A stretch of 40,875 bases of DNA, from positions 1-40,875 of IMG/VR virus record IMGVR_UViG_3300006638_000009; one strand, 5' to 3'. The notes under the pieces were generated by a model. That model saw only the letters and a list, made by a program, of their open reading frames with translations. It did not search any database and was not told the DNA's origin. Origin of the DNA: a virus. Shown piece by piece: positions 1 through 7,225 of the stretch (the first letter of the stretch is position 1; the number at the start of each line of letters is the position of its first letter). A program made the translations under genes and the position numbers.

Positions 1-79
1 GTACCTTAATAAATGCTAACGTCAACCTCTCAATCGCCTTTGTGAGTGCTTCCAACCTTAGATTTGTTTCGTTAGCCAT
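1..79 (-). CDS. MANETN small protein, left copy, cut by the window edge
   Basis: The reading frame starts MANETNLRLEALTKAIERL and runs off the left edge after 26 residues. The visible part is a predicted amphipathic helix. It is identical to the start of the gene at 40550. The ATG lies two bases after the microprotein stop, so the two are probably translationally coupled. Function unknown. Whether the true protein continues beyond the HNH gene is discussed under the right copy. Confidence 0.55.
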   Translation of the reverse strand, partial: MANETNLRLEALTKAIERLTLAFIKV

Positions 80-138
80 ACCTATTTAATTATCAGTTGT
101 CCCCTCTTCACGATGAACTGACCGCCTTTGATGAGGAA
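1..138. repeat. Left copy of a 138-base near-terminal direct repeat
   Basis: Bases 1-80 are identical to 40472-40551. Homology continues to about base 138 with five mismatches, then stops abruptly. The repeat holds the last five codons of the HNH/AP2 gene (2-19, plus strand), the start of the MANETN gene (minus) and the 29-residue microprotein gene (minus). Beyond it the two copies lead into unrelated tail genes. The simplest reading is a circular genome whose contig ends carry two alleles of one variable tail locus. A genuine direct repeat in one molecule is the alternative. Confidence 0.9.
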
Positions 139-171
139 GATTGGTGGGCCGAGAGGAGTAGAGTTTCTCAT
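82..171 (-). CDS. 29-residue beta-rich microprotein, left copy
   Basis: This short frame reads MRNSTPLGPPIF followed by LIKGGQFIVKRGQLIIK, in effect two tandem xIKxGQxI units that look like a beta hairpin. It starts five bases after the stop of the preceding fibre gene and ends two bases before the MANETN ATG, so it sits inside a tight operon. A second copy at 40553-40624 keeps the same C-terminal 17 residues apart from R to G, with a different N-terminus. Conservation next to two unrelated tail genes supports a real gene. Function unknown; a fibre-capping peptide or tail-assembly chaperone would fit the position. Confidence 0.6.
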   Translation of the reverse strand: MRNSTPLGPPIFLIKGGQFIVKRGQLIIK

Positions 172-176
172 ATCAG

Positions 177-968
177 TTACCAGTCTCCGAAGAGAAGCGT
201 TGCTTGACTCACACCACCTCCTCCCGCTGGAGGTGTTGCCCCAGAGACGTAATACGTTACGAGGGCAGCGGCGTATGCGCGAGAGGTAGTCCACGTCATC
301 GTGCCCGTCTGCGCTCCTGTGACTGACACTTCCGCACTTTCCATACAGTTGTTCGCGTTCGATAGTGCTACAAAAGTCACGTTGCTGTACCCACTGCCTG
401 CGGTGCAAGTGGTATTCGTTGAGGTCGTCACGCTTCCCACGATGACGAGTTCGTTCGCTACCGTCGTTGCGCTCGATGCGCCCGTCGTGAGTGACGCAGA
501 GGTCGCGGCGTTTCCTTTCGTAATATCCTTCGTAAGTGTGCCAGAGCCTCCGAAAGCCCACTCTTGGCAGGAGGCAGCCGAGGCGTTCGAGGACACGATG
601 TTGCGCGTGATGGTGACCGTATCGCTTCCGCCTGTTACCACGGGAGCACTCCATATCGTTACCGCTCGTGGCGTTCCACTGTCTTGCTCGAAGTCCTGCG
701 TGAAGACGTTAAGTCCAGTATCGGTTACGGCAGTTATTTCCCCCGGCCCGCTATCGCTTGTGATGACGCAGATGATTTCATTCTTTGCGGTAACTGCTGA
801 GCCGAAGGTGACGGTGTAGGTCGCTGGGGTTCCTGTCTTTGTCGCTGTAACGCCTGCCTGTGCGAGCGAGAAGGTAGCCGCTTGCGTGCGCTGGGGAGGA
901 TAGCCAGAGAATCCAATAACTCCAATCACCAGGAGAAGGGCTGCGCCGATGTAGAGGTATTTTTTCAT
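177..968 (-). CDS. Tail-region protein with N-terminal hydrophobic segment
   Basis: The 263-residue product begins MKKYLYIGAALLLVIGVIGF, a lysine-led hydrophobic segment like a signal peptide or anchor. The rest is Ser/Thr/Gly/Val-rich and beta-predicted, with motifs such as TYTVTFGSAV and WTTSRAYAAALVTYYV typical of immunoglobulin-like or jelly-roll repeats in surface proteins. The start at 968 lies one base after the stop of the giant fibre; an upstream ATG at 980 would overlap that gene by 11 bases. It is probably a distal tail or surface-binding protein. A specific family is not recognised. The equivalent place at the right window end holds an unrelated Gly-rich protein, so this locus appears exchangeable. 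Confidence 0.8.
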   Translation of the reverse strand: MKKYLYIGAALLLVIGVIGFSGYPPQRTQAATFSLAQAGVTATKTGTPATYTVTFGSAVTAKNEIICVITSDSGPGEITAVTDTGLNVFTQDFEQDSGTPRAVTIWSAPVVTGGSDTVTITRNIVSSNASAASCQEWAFGGSGTLTKDITKGNAATSASLTTGASSATTVANELVIVGSVTTSTNTTCTAGSGYSNVTFVALSNANNCMESAEVSVTGAQTGTMTWTTSRAYAAALVTYYVSGATPPAGGGGVSQATLLFGDW

Positions 969-969
969 G

Positions 970-3900
970 CTACTGGGCATCTACTGTCTTGCTGACCGTA
1001 CAGGATATGGTTGTCGGCGAGGATGCTGGGGTTCCGATTTGCACCGACCGCTTTGACCCCGCGCTGATGTCGTTATTTGTTGAGAGAGTCAGTGTTCCGA
1101 TAGTCGTCGAGGCGTTAAACATATTCATATTGCTGGCTCCGTTGATGAACTGTACGTTGAGCGTTCCGGTGTCGGTGTAGCACTTCACCGCGCCCCACGT
1201 TTGCGCGTAGAAGGCTGGGCCGAGTTGTATCGTTGTTGATGCCGTCCACGCGGTTGTAGTTGAGAAGGTAAAGGATGCCTCGGTGTTGGGCTGGAGAACC
1301 TGCGTTGCGGCGTTGCTCTGGTATTTAAGCTGGTTCTGCGTGCTGTCGATGCCGACGTCACCGTTCGTCGAGACAGTCGGGGCCGCCGCATACGGAAGTC
1401 GGAGATTTGCTGTTGTGAAGTCCCAGACACCCTTTGCCGTCGCCGTTCCGGAGTCGAGGATGTTGAGCAGTGCCGTGCCTGCGGTGTTGTAGATACGAAC
1501 GAGCGAGGCGAATCCGTATGCGGAGTTTCCTTGAATATCGAAGTAAGAAGGAATCGTCGCGGTTTTGCTTGCGAGGCGAGTAGAAGTACCGATACCGAAT
1601 GGAGCCGTAACGGTCGTCATCGTGAAGTCGAAGTTGCTGTCAAGCGCGTTAGTGATGGTGTTCCGAGCGAGCGCAGTAGATGTTGCGGCGAACAGGTAGT
1701 CGAACGTGTTGCTCTCGGTGTGCGGGTTATCGAAGTCATTTTCTATAACGCCTCCGCTGTTCACACCGCCGGCGTAGGAGCCGAGGTAGTAGCCGACCCT
1801 GTTCCCCTCGATGTACATATCTCTGAACGTGTTGTGGTAGAAGCCGCCGCTCGTCGTCATATTCTGGTCGAAGAGATAGACACCGTAAGTGCCAGTGGTG
1901 TTCGCAGGCTCAATGGAGATGTGGTCGAAGGTGTTGAGGTTCCCGTTGTCAGCGAGGATGCCTCCGGAATTTGACCCCCCTCCGCAGAAGATATTTTCAA
2001 AGTAGTTGAAATTAACCGGATTTGTCGAGGATGCGTTGATACACCAACCACCTGCGTGAGCATCATTGAGGTCGAGGTTCGTGAAGCTGTTATAGAAGGT
2101 GGTGTTCTGAGTATCGTTGAGGACGATACCAGTGCCGTATCCGTTCGCGGAGATATGGTCTGCGGTGAAGTGCGTCATGTCGGAGGCGTTAATAAGTACG
2201 CTCGACGTATTGCTATCGCCGACGAGTTTAAGGTTATGCAGCTCGTCATAGGAATATCCGGCAGAAGGGGTGTTCGTCTTAAACATCGTCGTTGCGCCTG
2301 TCATACTAATAGTCGTCGTTCCCATGTTCGTGCCGTAAATTGAACAGTTACTACCTTTCCACAAAAGCCCAGTTCCACCGATTGAATAGAGCGGGTCGGG
2401 AAGAAAAATGCTACCGCCTCCAGCAGACCCACAAGCGTCGAGTGCTCCCTGAATCGTGGTGAAGTCTCCTCCCGAAGCTGAGACAACCCACGTCAAAGGC
2501 TTTTTAATGCCGTACCCTACTCCAAATGTTGCGGTGAGTGTTCCTGACGTGGTAACAGGCGAGTTCGTGACTGTGAGGCCAGTCGGAAGAGAGAGTCCGA
2601 CACTCGTTACCGTACCTGAACCCCCTCCGGTGGAAGTGGCAACGAACGCGAGGCCATTAGTCACATTACTCCATCCGAGGACTTGCCCCCCTGTTCCGTT
2701 CCCATAAAGAGTCGAAGTCGCTTGTACTGTTGGCGTGGTCGCGGTTGGTGCGCCGAGGACGCCAGCAGAGCCTAGAGCCGCGAGAGTTATTGCGCCACCT
2801 GAACCTATATGATTAAACGCGGTACACGATACTCCCGTAGAACAGGTTTCAGACGAAGTGGCTATTGAAGAAAAAGTATTAACTCCCGTTGCGATAAGGA
2901 CGTTCGCACCTGCGGCGGAGATAGCTGATGAAGTAGCAAGCCCTCCCCATGAGATAACTGGTGTGTTACCCGTCGTGGCAAGAATAGGCCATGTACCCGT
3001 GACTGCGGTGAGAGTGCCTGAACCTTTATTATTAAACGTAGTCCAGTCAGTGGAAGAAAGACACCCCGCCTGTGAACCTGAGGCGGTCTGACAACCGAGA
3101 GTGCCAGACGACCCGATTTGAGTAAATGAACCAGTGAGAGGTGAAGAAGGTGTGAGGGTTGAAGTAGCGACTCCAAACGCCGAGCCTGCGCCAGATGCTG
3201 AGTATTCAAGGAGATTGCTCGAAGCTATTGGTGAACTTGTCGCAAGTCCCGACCCGCTTCCGCCGGTCGAGTTGATAGTTACCGCACCCGTTGCTCCCGA
3301 AATAGTGATGTTTGTTCCAGCGACGATAGAGGTGACTCCGGTGTTACTTATCGTCACCGCGCCAGTCGCGCCTGAGACGCCGATGCCCGTTCCGGCTACG
3401 TTACTGGTTACTCCGGTGTTGGTGACGTTGCCACTTGCATAGGTAAGACCCGAAGAAAAGGTTGTTGTCGCAAGCGGGACGAGTAACCCATTCGCATAGC
3501 CAAGTACAGTACCGTTCTGAGCTGCTCCGTAGAGAGTTGAAGTCGCCATGGGCGCGGTATTTCCAGTTGCGGCGTTCCCAAGGACGCCTGCCGTTTGAGA
3601 ACCAAATGCGGTAGTGATAGCGGTTGCTCCGCTACCAGTGACGACACCCGAAAGAGTTATGGACTGATTCGCGGTGAGACATCCAGTACAGGTGAGCGAG
3701 TTTCCAGTCCCTATAACAGTCAAACTCCCGCCAAGGGGGGCGGTTGGTGTAAGAGTAGACGTTGCTGTGCCGTACACCCCCGCGCCTCCATTTGAGGTAA
3801 GAAGATTGTTTATGGAGGGTTGCGAAGTCGTCGCGAGACCGACAAATGCTAGGTTATTTGCCGTTCGTATGATTGGAGTGGTCGCGGTGATTACGGCATC

Positions 3901-4593
3901 ATAAGAACCAGCAACTTGCGCTCCGATGGTGTTATATGAAATCGTCTCTGCGCCGGAGCCGTTGAAGACTTGCGGAGAAGAGCCGCCTGAACCTGAAGAA
4001 TTAAAGGTCACTGAATTAGCTACTGAACCAGCCGAGCCTGTGATGCTCCCGCTAATGGAGTTAGAGAACGTGTTATTCCCGCTGAAAGTATTGTTGTTAG
4101 CGAGAAGAGTTGAAGAAGCGGCGAAGATGGTATGTGTGTCACCGAGATTGAAGGTCGTGCCGTTCACCGTGATAGACGGGTTTTGTAGTGCGGTGTTTGG
4201 GAGGTCTAGGGACGAAGAAGCAATTTGATACAGATTTCCTGCGTTGCCGCCAATAAAACCTGAAAGAGAAGCGACTTGTATTCCGCCAGAGAAGTCTAAG
4301 AGCGTGGAAGTGGCGTTTGAGGGGAAGGGGTAGGAGAAGGTTCCTCCAGTACCAGGACAAGAGAGTGTCCCACCAGTAAAGGTACACCCAGAGCCTATGA
4401 TGACTGTGTTGAGGTGATTTGTTGCGCCGTTATCTCCATAGAGGATGCCAGAGGGGGTGGTAGTACCAGTCCCCCCCTGCACCGTAGCAAACGTACTCAA
4501 AGCGTATGCGAAAGTGAAACTGCCAAAAAACACTCCCAAACAAGAAGCGATTGCTAAACCGATTTTGAGTGTTTTTGAGTTAATCTTACCCAT
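970..4593 (-). CDS. Giant tail fibre/tailspike with beta-helix domain
   Basis: At 1207 residues this is the largest product. Residues 1-31 form a basic start plus hydrophobic stretch (LAIASCLGVFFGSFTFAYA), resembling a signal peptide, which is odd for a virion fibre. Residues ~32-700 are low-complexity beta repeats with recurring ATSTLYG, GVLG and VTSVVAGTG units, including a tandem SGATGAVTI pair. Residues ~705-1010 look like a right-handed beta-helix of the pectate-lyase type (GDFTTIQGALDACGSAGGGSIFLP, then NTF/NYFENI rungs), the usual fold of receptor-binding or polysaccharide-degrading tailspikes. The last ~150 residues resemble a trimerisation tip. It is preceded by the HTH gene (40-base overlap) and followed by two further tail genes. 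Enzymatic activity is not shown by the sequence. Confidence 0.85.
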   Translation of the reverse strand: MGKINSKTLKIGLAIASCLGVFFGSFTFAYALSTFATVQGGTGTTTPSGILYGDNGATNHLNTVIIGSGCTFTGGTLSCPGTGGTFSYPFPSNATSTLLDFSGGIQVASLSGFIGGNAGNLYQIASSSLDLPNTALQNPSITVNGTTFNLGDTHTIFAASSTLLANNNTFSGNNTFSNSISGSITGSAGSVANSVTFNSSGSGGSSPQVFNGSGAETISYNTIGAQVAGSYDAVITATTPIIRTANNLAFVGLATTSQPSINNLLTSNGGAGVYGTATSTLTPTAPLGGSLTVIGTGNSLTCTGCLTANQSITLSGVVTGSGATAITTAFGSQTAGVLGNAATGNTAPMATSTLYGAAQNGTVLGYANGLLVPLATTTFSSGLTYASGNVTNTGVTSNVAGTGIGVSGATGAVTISNTGVTSIVAGTNITISGATGAVTINSTGGSGSGLATSSPIASSNLLEYSASGAGSAFGVATSTLTPSSPLTGSFTQIGSSGTLGCQTASGSQAGCLSSTDWTTFNNKGSGTLTAVTGTWPILATTGNTPVISWGGLATSSAISAAGANVLIATGVNTFSSIATSSETCSTGVSCTAFNHIGSGGAITLAALGSAGVLGAPTATTPTVQATSTLYGNGTGGQVLGWSNVTNGLAFVATSTGGGSGTVTSVGLSLPTGLTVTNSPVTTSGTLTATFGVGYGIKKPLTWVVSASGGDFTTIQGALDACGSAGGGSIFLPDPLYSIGGTGLLWKGSNCSIYGTNMGTTTISMTGATTMFKTNTPSAGYSYDELHNLKLVGDSNTSSVLINASDMTHFTADHISANGYGTGIVLNDTQNTTFYNSFTNLDLNDAHAGGWCINASSTNPVNFNYFENIFCGGGSNSGGILADNGNLNTFDHISIEPANTTGTYGVYLFDQNMTTSGGFYHNTFRDMYIEGNRVGYYLGSYAGGVNSGGVIENDFDNPHTESNTFDYLFAATSTALARNTITNALDSNFDFTMTTVTAPFGIGTSTRLASKTATIPSYFDIQGNSAYGFASLVRIYNTAGTALLNILDSGTATAKGVWDFTTANLRLPYAAAPTVSTNGDVGIDSTQNQLKYQSNAATQVLQPNTEASFTFSTTTAWTASTTIQLGPAFYAQTWGAVKCYTDTGTLNVQFINGASNMNMFNASTTIGTLTLSTNNDISAGSKRSVQIGTPASSPTTISCTVSKTVDAQ

Positions 4594-4907
4594 TTTCTTT
4601 TACGTTCATCATCTAAATAGTCTTGGTAGGTTTTAGTCGAGTAGCTCTCAGTCTCCTCATTGTAAATGGGGTTTGGTGAACTTCTAGTGGTACGCGTTCT
4701 ATGGCTTGGCGGAGAAGGGGGGTTGTATTTTCCTGCAAGTCCAAAACGGCGGCAAATATACCTCACAGTTGTCTTGTTTATTTCAAACTCTGCACTTAAT
4801 TCTCCATAAGACCATCCTAGAGAGCGCAATGCCAAAAACATCTCCAACTTTGAGTACTCATTTAATGGCGGCGTTAGTCGGCGCAGACTGAAAAAGTACA
4901 CCAACAT
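4554..4907 (-). CDS. Small helix-turn-helix DNA-binding protein
   Basis: A product of about 117 residues. Residues ~15-55 (LNEYSKLEMFLALRSLGWSYGELSAEF then INKTTVRYICRRFGL) match a resolvase/homeodomain-like HTH with a clear recognition helix. The basic C-terminal half lacks a recognisable domain. The start is uncertain. A TATAAT box directly precedes the ATG at 4907, so a leaderless transcript would instead begin at the GTG two codons in. The gene overlaps the giant fibre start by 40 bases. It is one of few regulator candidates here and could control tail or late genes; this role is inference only. Confidence 0.75.
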   Translation of the reverse strand: MLVYFFSLRRLTPPLNEYSKLEMFLALRSLGWSYGELSAEFEINKTTVRYICRRFGLAGKYNPPSPPSHRTRTTRSSPNPIYNEETESYSTKTYQDYLDDERKRKWVRLTQKHSKSV

Positions 4908-4957
4908 ATTATAGAAATCATTACGCTCATAATAACTTATCTGTCCACCCCTCCCTA

Positions 4958-4986
4958 TTGTAATTCTGGGGATAACGTGCTAGATT
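4958..4986 (+). promoter_or_regulatory. Sigma70-like leaderless promoter
   Basis: TTGTAA at 4958-4963 and TAGATT at 4981-4986 are separated by exactly 17 bases. The ATG of the peptidoglycan-binding protein begins eight bases after the -10 box, so the transcript would have almost no leader. No Shine-Dalgarno sequence is present. Confidence 0.6.
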
Positions 4987-4994
4987 AGAACTCT

Positions 4995-5810
4995 ATGAAA
5001 ACCACCACTTTTCTAGCCATAGGATTCCTTGCTTTCCCAGCATTTGCCAGTGCCGCTACGTTTAATACATCGCTTTATTACGGCATACAGGATAAGCCTG
5101 ACGTAATCGCGCTCCAAGAGTTTCTAACTACTCAAGGAGACTTTACAGGTCAAGCAACGGGTAACTTCTACTCCCTCACACTCGCCGCAGTTAAGGCATT
5201 CCAAGTACAAAACGGTATCCAGCCAGTATCAGGTTACTTCGGTGTTCTCTCAAGAGGAGTAGCTAATACCCTTCTCGCTCCTGTCGCTCCGATAGAGGAA
5301 ACTGGAACTACGACTACTGTAATCACGCCACCTCCAACACCAGTTCAGCAACCGATTCCAGTAACTATAATTGGGAATACACCTGTGAATAACACGCCTG
5401 TAGTGCAGACCCCCGTGGTACAATCACCTGTAATGAACGAACCAGTTACACCAGTTCTCGGAGCAACACAAGCTCCCGCGTGGAAGATAAATGTTACCCA
5501 GGACACTAACACCGTACCAGGCGGAGTACAGCCACGATTTACGGTGAATGTATATGACGCTAATGGTGTCTATACCAAACAAGCGGTTACGGTCACAACG
5601 GACGACCCAGACCTTCCTCCATCATTCATTATCAACGAACCTCAGAACGCTACTCTCGACAACCCTAATGCAGTCCAGTGGTTCTGTGTAGGGAATTACG
5701 ATGGATTCCCAGGTCAAGGTTGTAAGAGCACAGCGATTCCAACACCAGGAACCTATAACTTCACCTTCACGGTAGATACGGTGAGTGTCACAAAGCAAGT
5801 CACTATCTAG
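4995..5810 (+). CDS. Secreted peptidoglycan-binding protein of Parcubacteria type
   Basis: The 271-residue protein starts with a clear signal peptide (MKTTTFLAIGFLAFPAFASA). Residues ~24-92 form a peptidoglycan-binding domain of the PG_binding_1 type, with LYYG, VIALQEFL, GNFYSLTLAAVKAFQ and GYFGVLSRGVAN. This wording is characteristic of Parcubacteria surface proteins. A Pro/Val/Thr linker follows (~95-150), then a beta-rich C-terminal domain. It is the first gene of the plus-strand cassette and has its own promoter. The stop codon is embedded in the CTAGTGCCACTAG element. It may modify the envelope of the infected cell or act in adsorption, lysis or superinfection exclusion; it was probably acquired from a host. 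Confidence 0.85.
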   Translation: MKTTTFLAIGFLAFPAFASAATFNTSLYYGIQDKPDVIALQEFLTTQGDFTGQATGNFYSLTLAAVKAFQVQNGIQPVSGYFGVLSRGVANTLLAPVAPIEETGTTTTVITPPPTPVQQPIPVTIIGNTPVNNTPVVQTPVVQSPVMNEPVTPVLGATQAPAWKINVTQDTNTVPGGVQPRFTVNVYDANGVYTKQAVTVTTDDPDLPPSFIINEPQNATLDNPNAVQWFCVGNYDGFPGQGCKSTAIPTPGTYNFTFTVDTVSVTKQVTI

Positions 5811-5844
5811 TGCCACTAGCGTGAAGTGAGTGGGCTAGTAATAT
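5807..5844 (+). promoter_or_regulatory. Late-type promoter: CTAGTGCCACTAG, 19 bases, TAATAT
   Basis: The 13-base near-palindrome (5807-5819) is followed after exactly 19 bases by TAATAT (5839-5844), then eight bases to ATG. The same spacing occurs at three other loci (see 9975, 19106 and 21729). The element overlaps the preceding stop codon. A 12-base palindrome, GCCATATATGGC (5846-5857), covers the start codon. Confidence 0.65.
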
Positions 5845-5852
5845 AGCCATAT

Positions 5853-6044
5853 ATGGCACTATCAGACACAGTAAAGGGGTGGGGAAAGGAACTTGGTGCG
5901 ACTATCAAGGCTAACTCATCGTTTCCTAAAGCCGCGAAGCGAAAGAAGGAACTCTCAAAGAAAATAGGAGTTAGTAAGAAGATGGTGAATCGTGATGAGG
6001 AGGGACGACGTACTCCTGACGGTGACAAGAACAGCAACGATTAA
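5853..6044 (+). CDS. Small basic protein with KKELSKKI motif
   Basis: A 63-residue, strongly Lys/Arg-rich product. The central AAKRKKELSKKIGVSKKM belongs to a motif shared by at least five other small proteins in this window. It starts a run of three basic proteins on the plus strand and has its own late-type promoter. Basic composition suggests DNA or capsid-interior binding; that is inference. No known family is recognised. Confidence 0.8.
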   Translation: MALSDTVKGWGKELGATIKANSSFPKAAKRKKELSKKIGVSKKMVNRDEEGRRTPDGDKNSND

Positions 6045-6046
6045 AT

Positions 6047-6358
6047 ATGGCTAGTGCGAAAGGATACAAAGCTAGAGATGCAGTAAGCCATCGCAAGACA
6101 AACCTCGCGCATCTGATGCGACGGTTTAAGTCTGGGAAGATGACGTATCGTGGCAAAGGAAAGCTACGAGGAAGTGGCCACGCAGCTGGGAGAGATTGGG
6201 GAGCAAAGAAAGGCATTGACCCTAACTCGCAAGTGAAACGATACAGTAAGAACTCTCCGAGCTTTGATGAAGGTGTGTGGCAATACAAAGCGTCTACAGC
6301 AGGTGCAGCTAAAAAGGCAGACTCGGCCAAGAAGAAACTCGCAAGTAAAATAGCATGA
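6047..6358 (+). CDS. Basic protein ending in a KKKLASKI motif
   Basis: A 103-residue Lys/Gly-rich protein without hydrophobic segments. The middle (KSGKMTYRGKGKLRGSGHAAGRDWGAKKG) is disordered and basic; the C-terminus SAKKKLASKI is the shared motif. It begins two bases after the previous stop and ends in an ATGA overlap with the next gene, so all three are one translational unit. A DNA-condensing or minor capsid role is possible but unproven. Confidence 0.8.
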   Translation: MASAKGYKARDAVSHRKTNLAHLMRRFKSGKMTYRGKGKLRGSGHAAGRDWGAKKGIDPNSQVKRYSKNSPSFDEGVWQYKASTAGAAKKADSAKKKLASKIA

Positions 6359-6501
6359 GTAGAATCCCTACAATTAAGATAGACGCTAAGAAGGAACAGA
6401 AACGGCTTTTAGATAAGAAGCGCGAGTTAGCTAAAAGGATGAAAGACCCCAAGATACAAGAACGTATGAAACAGAGGCACGAAGAATGGGGTGAACAATA
6501 G
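6355..6501 (+). CDS. 48-residue basic helical protein
   Basis: The frame starts MSRIPTIKIDAKKEQKRLL and continues DKKRELAKRMKDPKIQERMK. It is almost entirely charged and predicted to form one long helix. RELAKRM resembles the shared KKELAGKI motif. The ATGA overlap with the previous stop fixes the start. Function unknown. Confidence 0.7.
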   Translation: MSRIPTIKIDAKKEQKRLLDKKRELAKRMKDPKIQERMKQRHEEWGEQ

Positions 6502-6503
6502 GG

Positions 6504-6532
6504 TTGCAATTTAGACGTTTCTATGGTAGATT
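6504..6532 (+). promoter_or_regulatory. Sigma70-like leaderless promoter
   Basis: TTGCAA (6504-6509), 17 bases, TAGATT (6527-6532), then six bases to ATG. The -10 sequence TAGATTAG is the same as in the promoter at 4981. The expected transcription start coincides with the start codon. Confidence 0.55.
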
Positions 6533-6538
6533 AGGGGT

Positions 6539-6664
6539 ATGAAAAATCCTTTTATCTTCTGGCTATTCGCAGGACTAGGATACGGCTTGACCCGTAGTAT
6601 TTTGAGGAAGAGACGGCAACGCGCTCTGCAAACTAGAGCCAATTTGACCCAAAAGACCGCCTGA
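6539..6664 (+). CDS. 41-residue membrane microprotein, antisense to transglycosylase 3' end
   Basis: It reads MKNPFIFWLFAGLGYGLTRS followed by a basic tail (ILRKRRQRAL). One hydrophobic segment with positive-inside charges suggests a small inner-membrane protein. It has a good upstream promoter and begins where the transcript should start. The last 90 bases overlap the 3' end of the minus-strand transglycosylase, so the two transcripts are convergent. A holin-like or regulatory peptide is possible. Confidence 0.5.
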   Translation: MKNPFIFWLFAGLGYGLTRSILRKRRQRALQTRANLTQKTA

Positions 6665-7222
6665 CGATGCTGAAGGGGGCGTTTGTGCTATGGGTTGCGT
6701 AGTGGGCTGTGGAGGCGTGTTTTGAGCCGCAGGAGTCGCTGTAGGGGATTGAGACTGACTAGGGTCTGTGGCTATATCTTGCGTAAAGAACTTCTTTGCA
6801 TAACTATTGACCGTATTTGCATACGCTGGGACGTTGAACTTTACTCCGTATTGCTTGTTCACTCCTATAGATGGAGAGCCGTCTGAAAACTTGCCCGTGT
6901 AAGCATTTTCATCACCAGAGTTCCATATAGAGGCTATTTGCTTTGCGTTCATTCCCTTGTCTAATAAATCACTCACCTTTTTCATTGTTACAGTCGTCTC
7001 ATTGTCTGGCGTTAAAGGAGCGTTAGCATCTCCTAGATATTCTTTTGCGTATGCTTTCCATGTAGCAGGTTCAAACTGAAAGATAGATTTCATCTCTCCC
7101 GTCTTCCCCGCTGATGGATTATTTATGTTTGGTGCTCCACCATTTTCTGCATAACCAATGGCTTTAGTAATAGCTTTAACTGCCGCGTCCTTTTCTTGGG
7201 GCGTTAAGTTAAGTCCTGCCAT
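6575..7222 (-). CDS. Virion-associated lytic transglycosylase
   Basis: A 215-residue product. Residues ~10-140 resemble a lysozyme-like transglycosylase: AIGYAENGG with likely catalytic Glu26, then GEMKSIFQFEPATWKAY, where the GxxQ/F strand normally follows, and NVPAYANTVNSYAKKF at the domain end. Residues ~145-215 are a Pro/Gln/Thr-rich tail. There is no signal peptide, and the gene lies at the end of the virion operon behind the internal virion protein. It is therefore probably carried in the particle to open the cell wall during DNA entry, not a lysis enzyme. Confidence 0.75.
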   Translation of the reverse strand: MAGLNLTPQEKDAAVKAITKAIGYAENGGAPNINNPSAGKTGEMKSIFQFEPATWKAYAKEYLGDANAPLTPDNETTVTMKKVSDLLDKGMNAKQIASIWNSGDENAYTGKFSDGSPSIGVNKQYGVKFNVPAYANTVNSYAKKFFTQDIATDPSQSQSPTATPAAQNTPPQPTTQPIAQTPPSASSGGLLGQIGSSLQSALPSLPQNTTGQAVS

Positions 7223-7225
7223 AAA

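Noticed and set aside
82-654. Long minus-strand frame of 190 codons
   Set aside because: Its upper part is an Arg/His-rich shadow of the tail protein at 177-968. Only the last 30 codons (82-171) are retained as the microprotein.
301-819. 172-codon plus-strand frame and similar plus-strand frames across 989-4636
   Set aside because: They are antisense to the tail genes and show Val/Arg/Pro-skewed shadow composition with no start signals.
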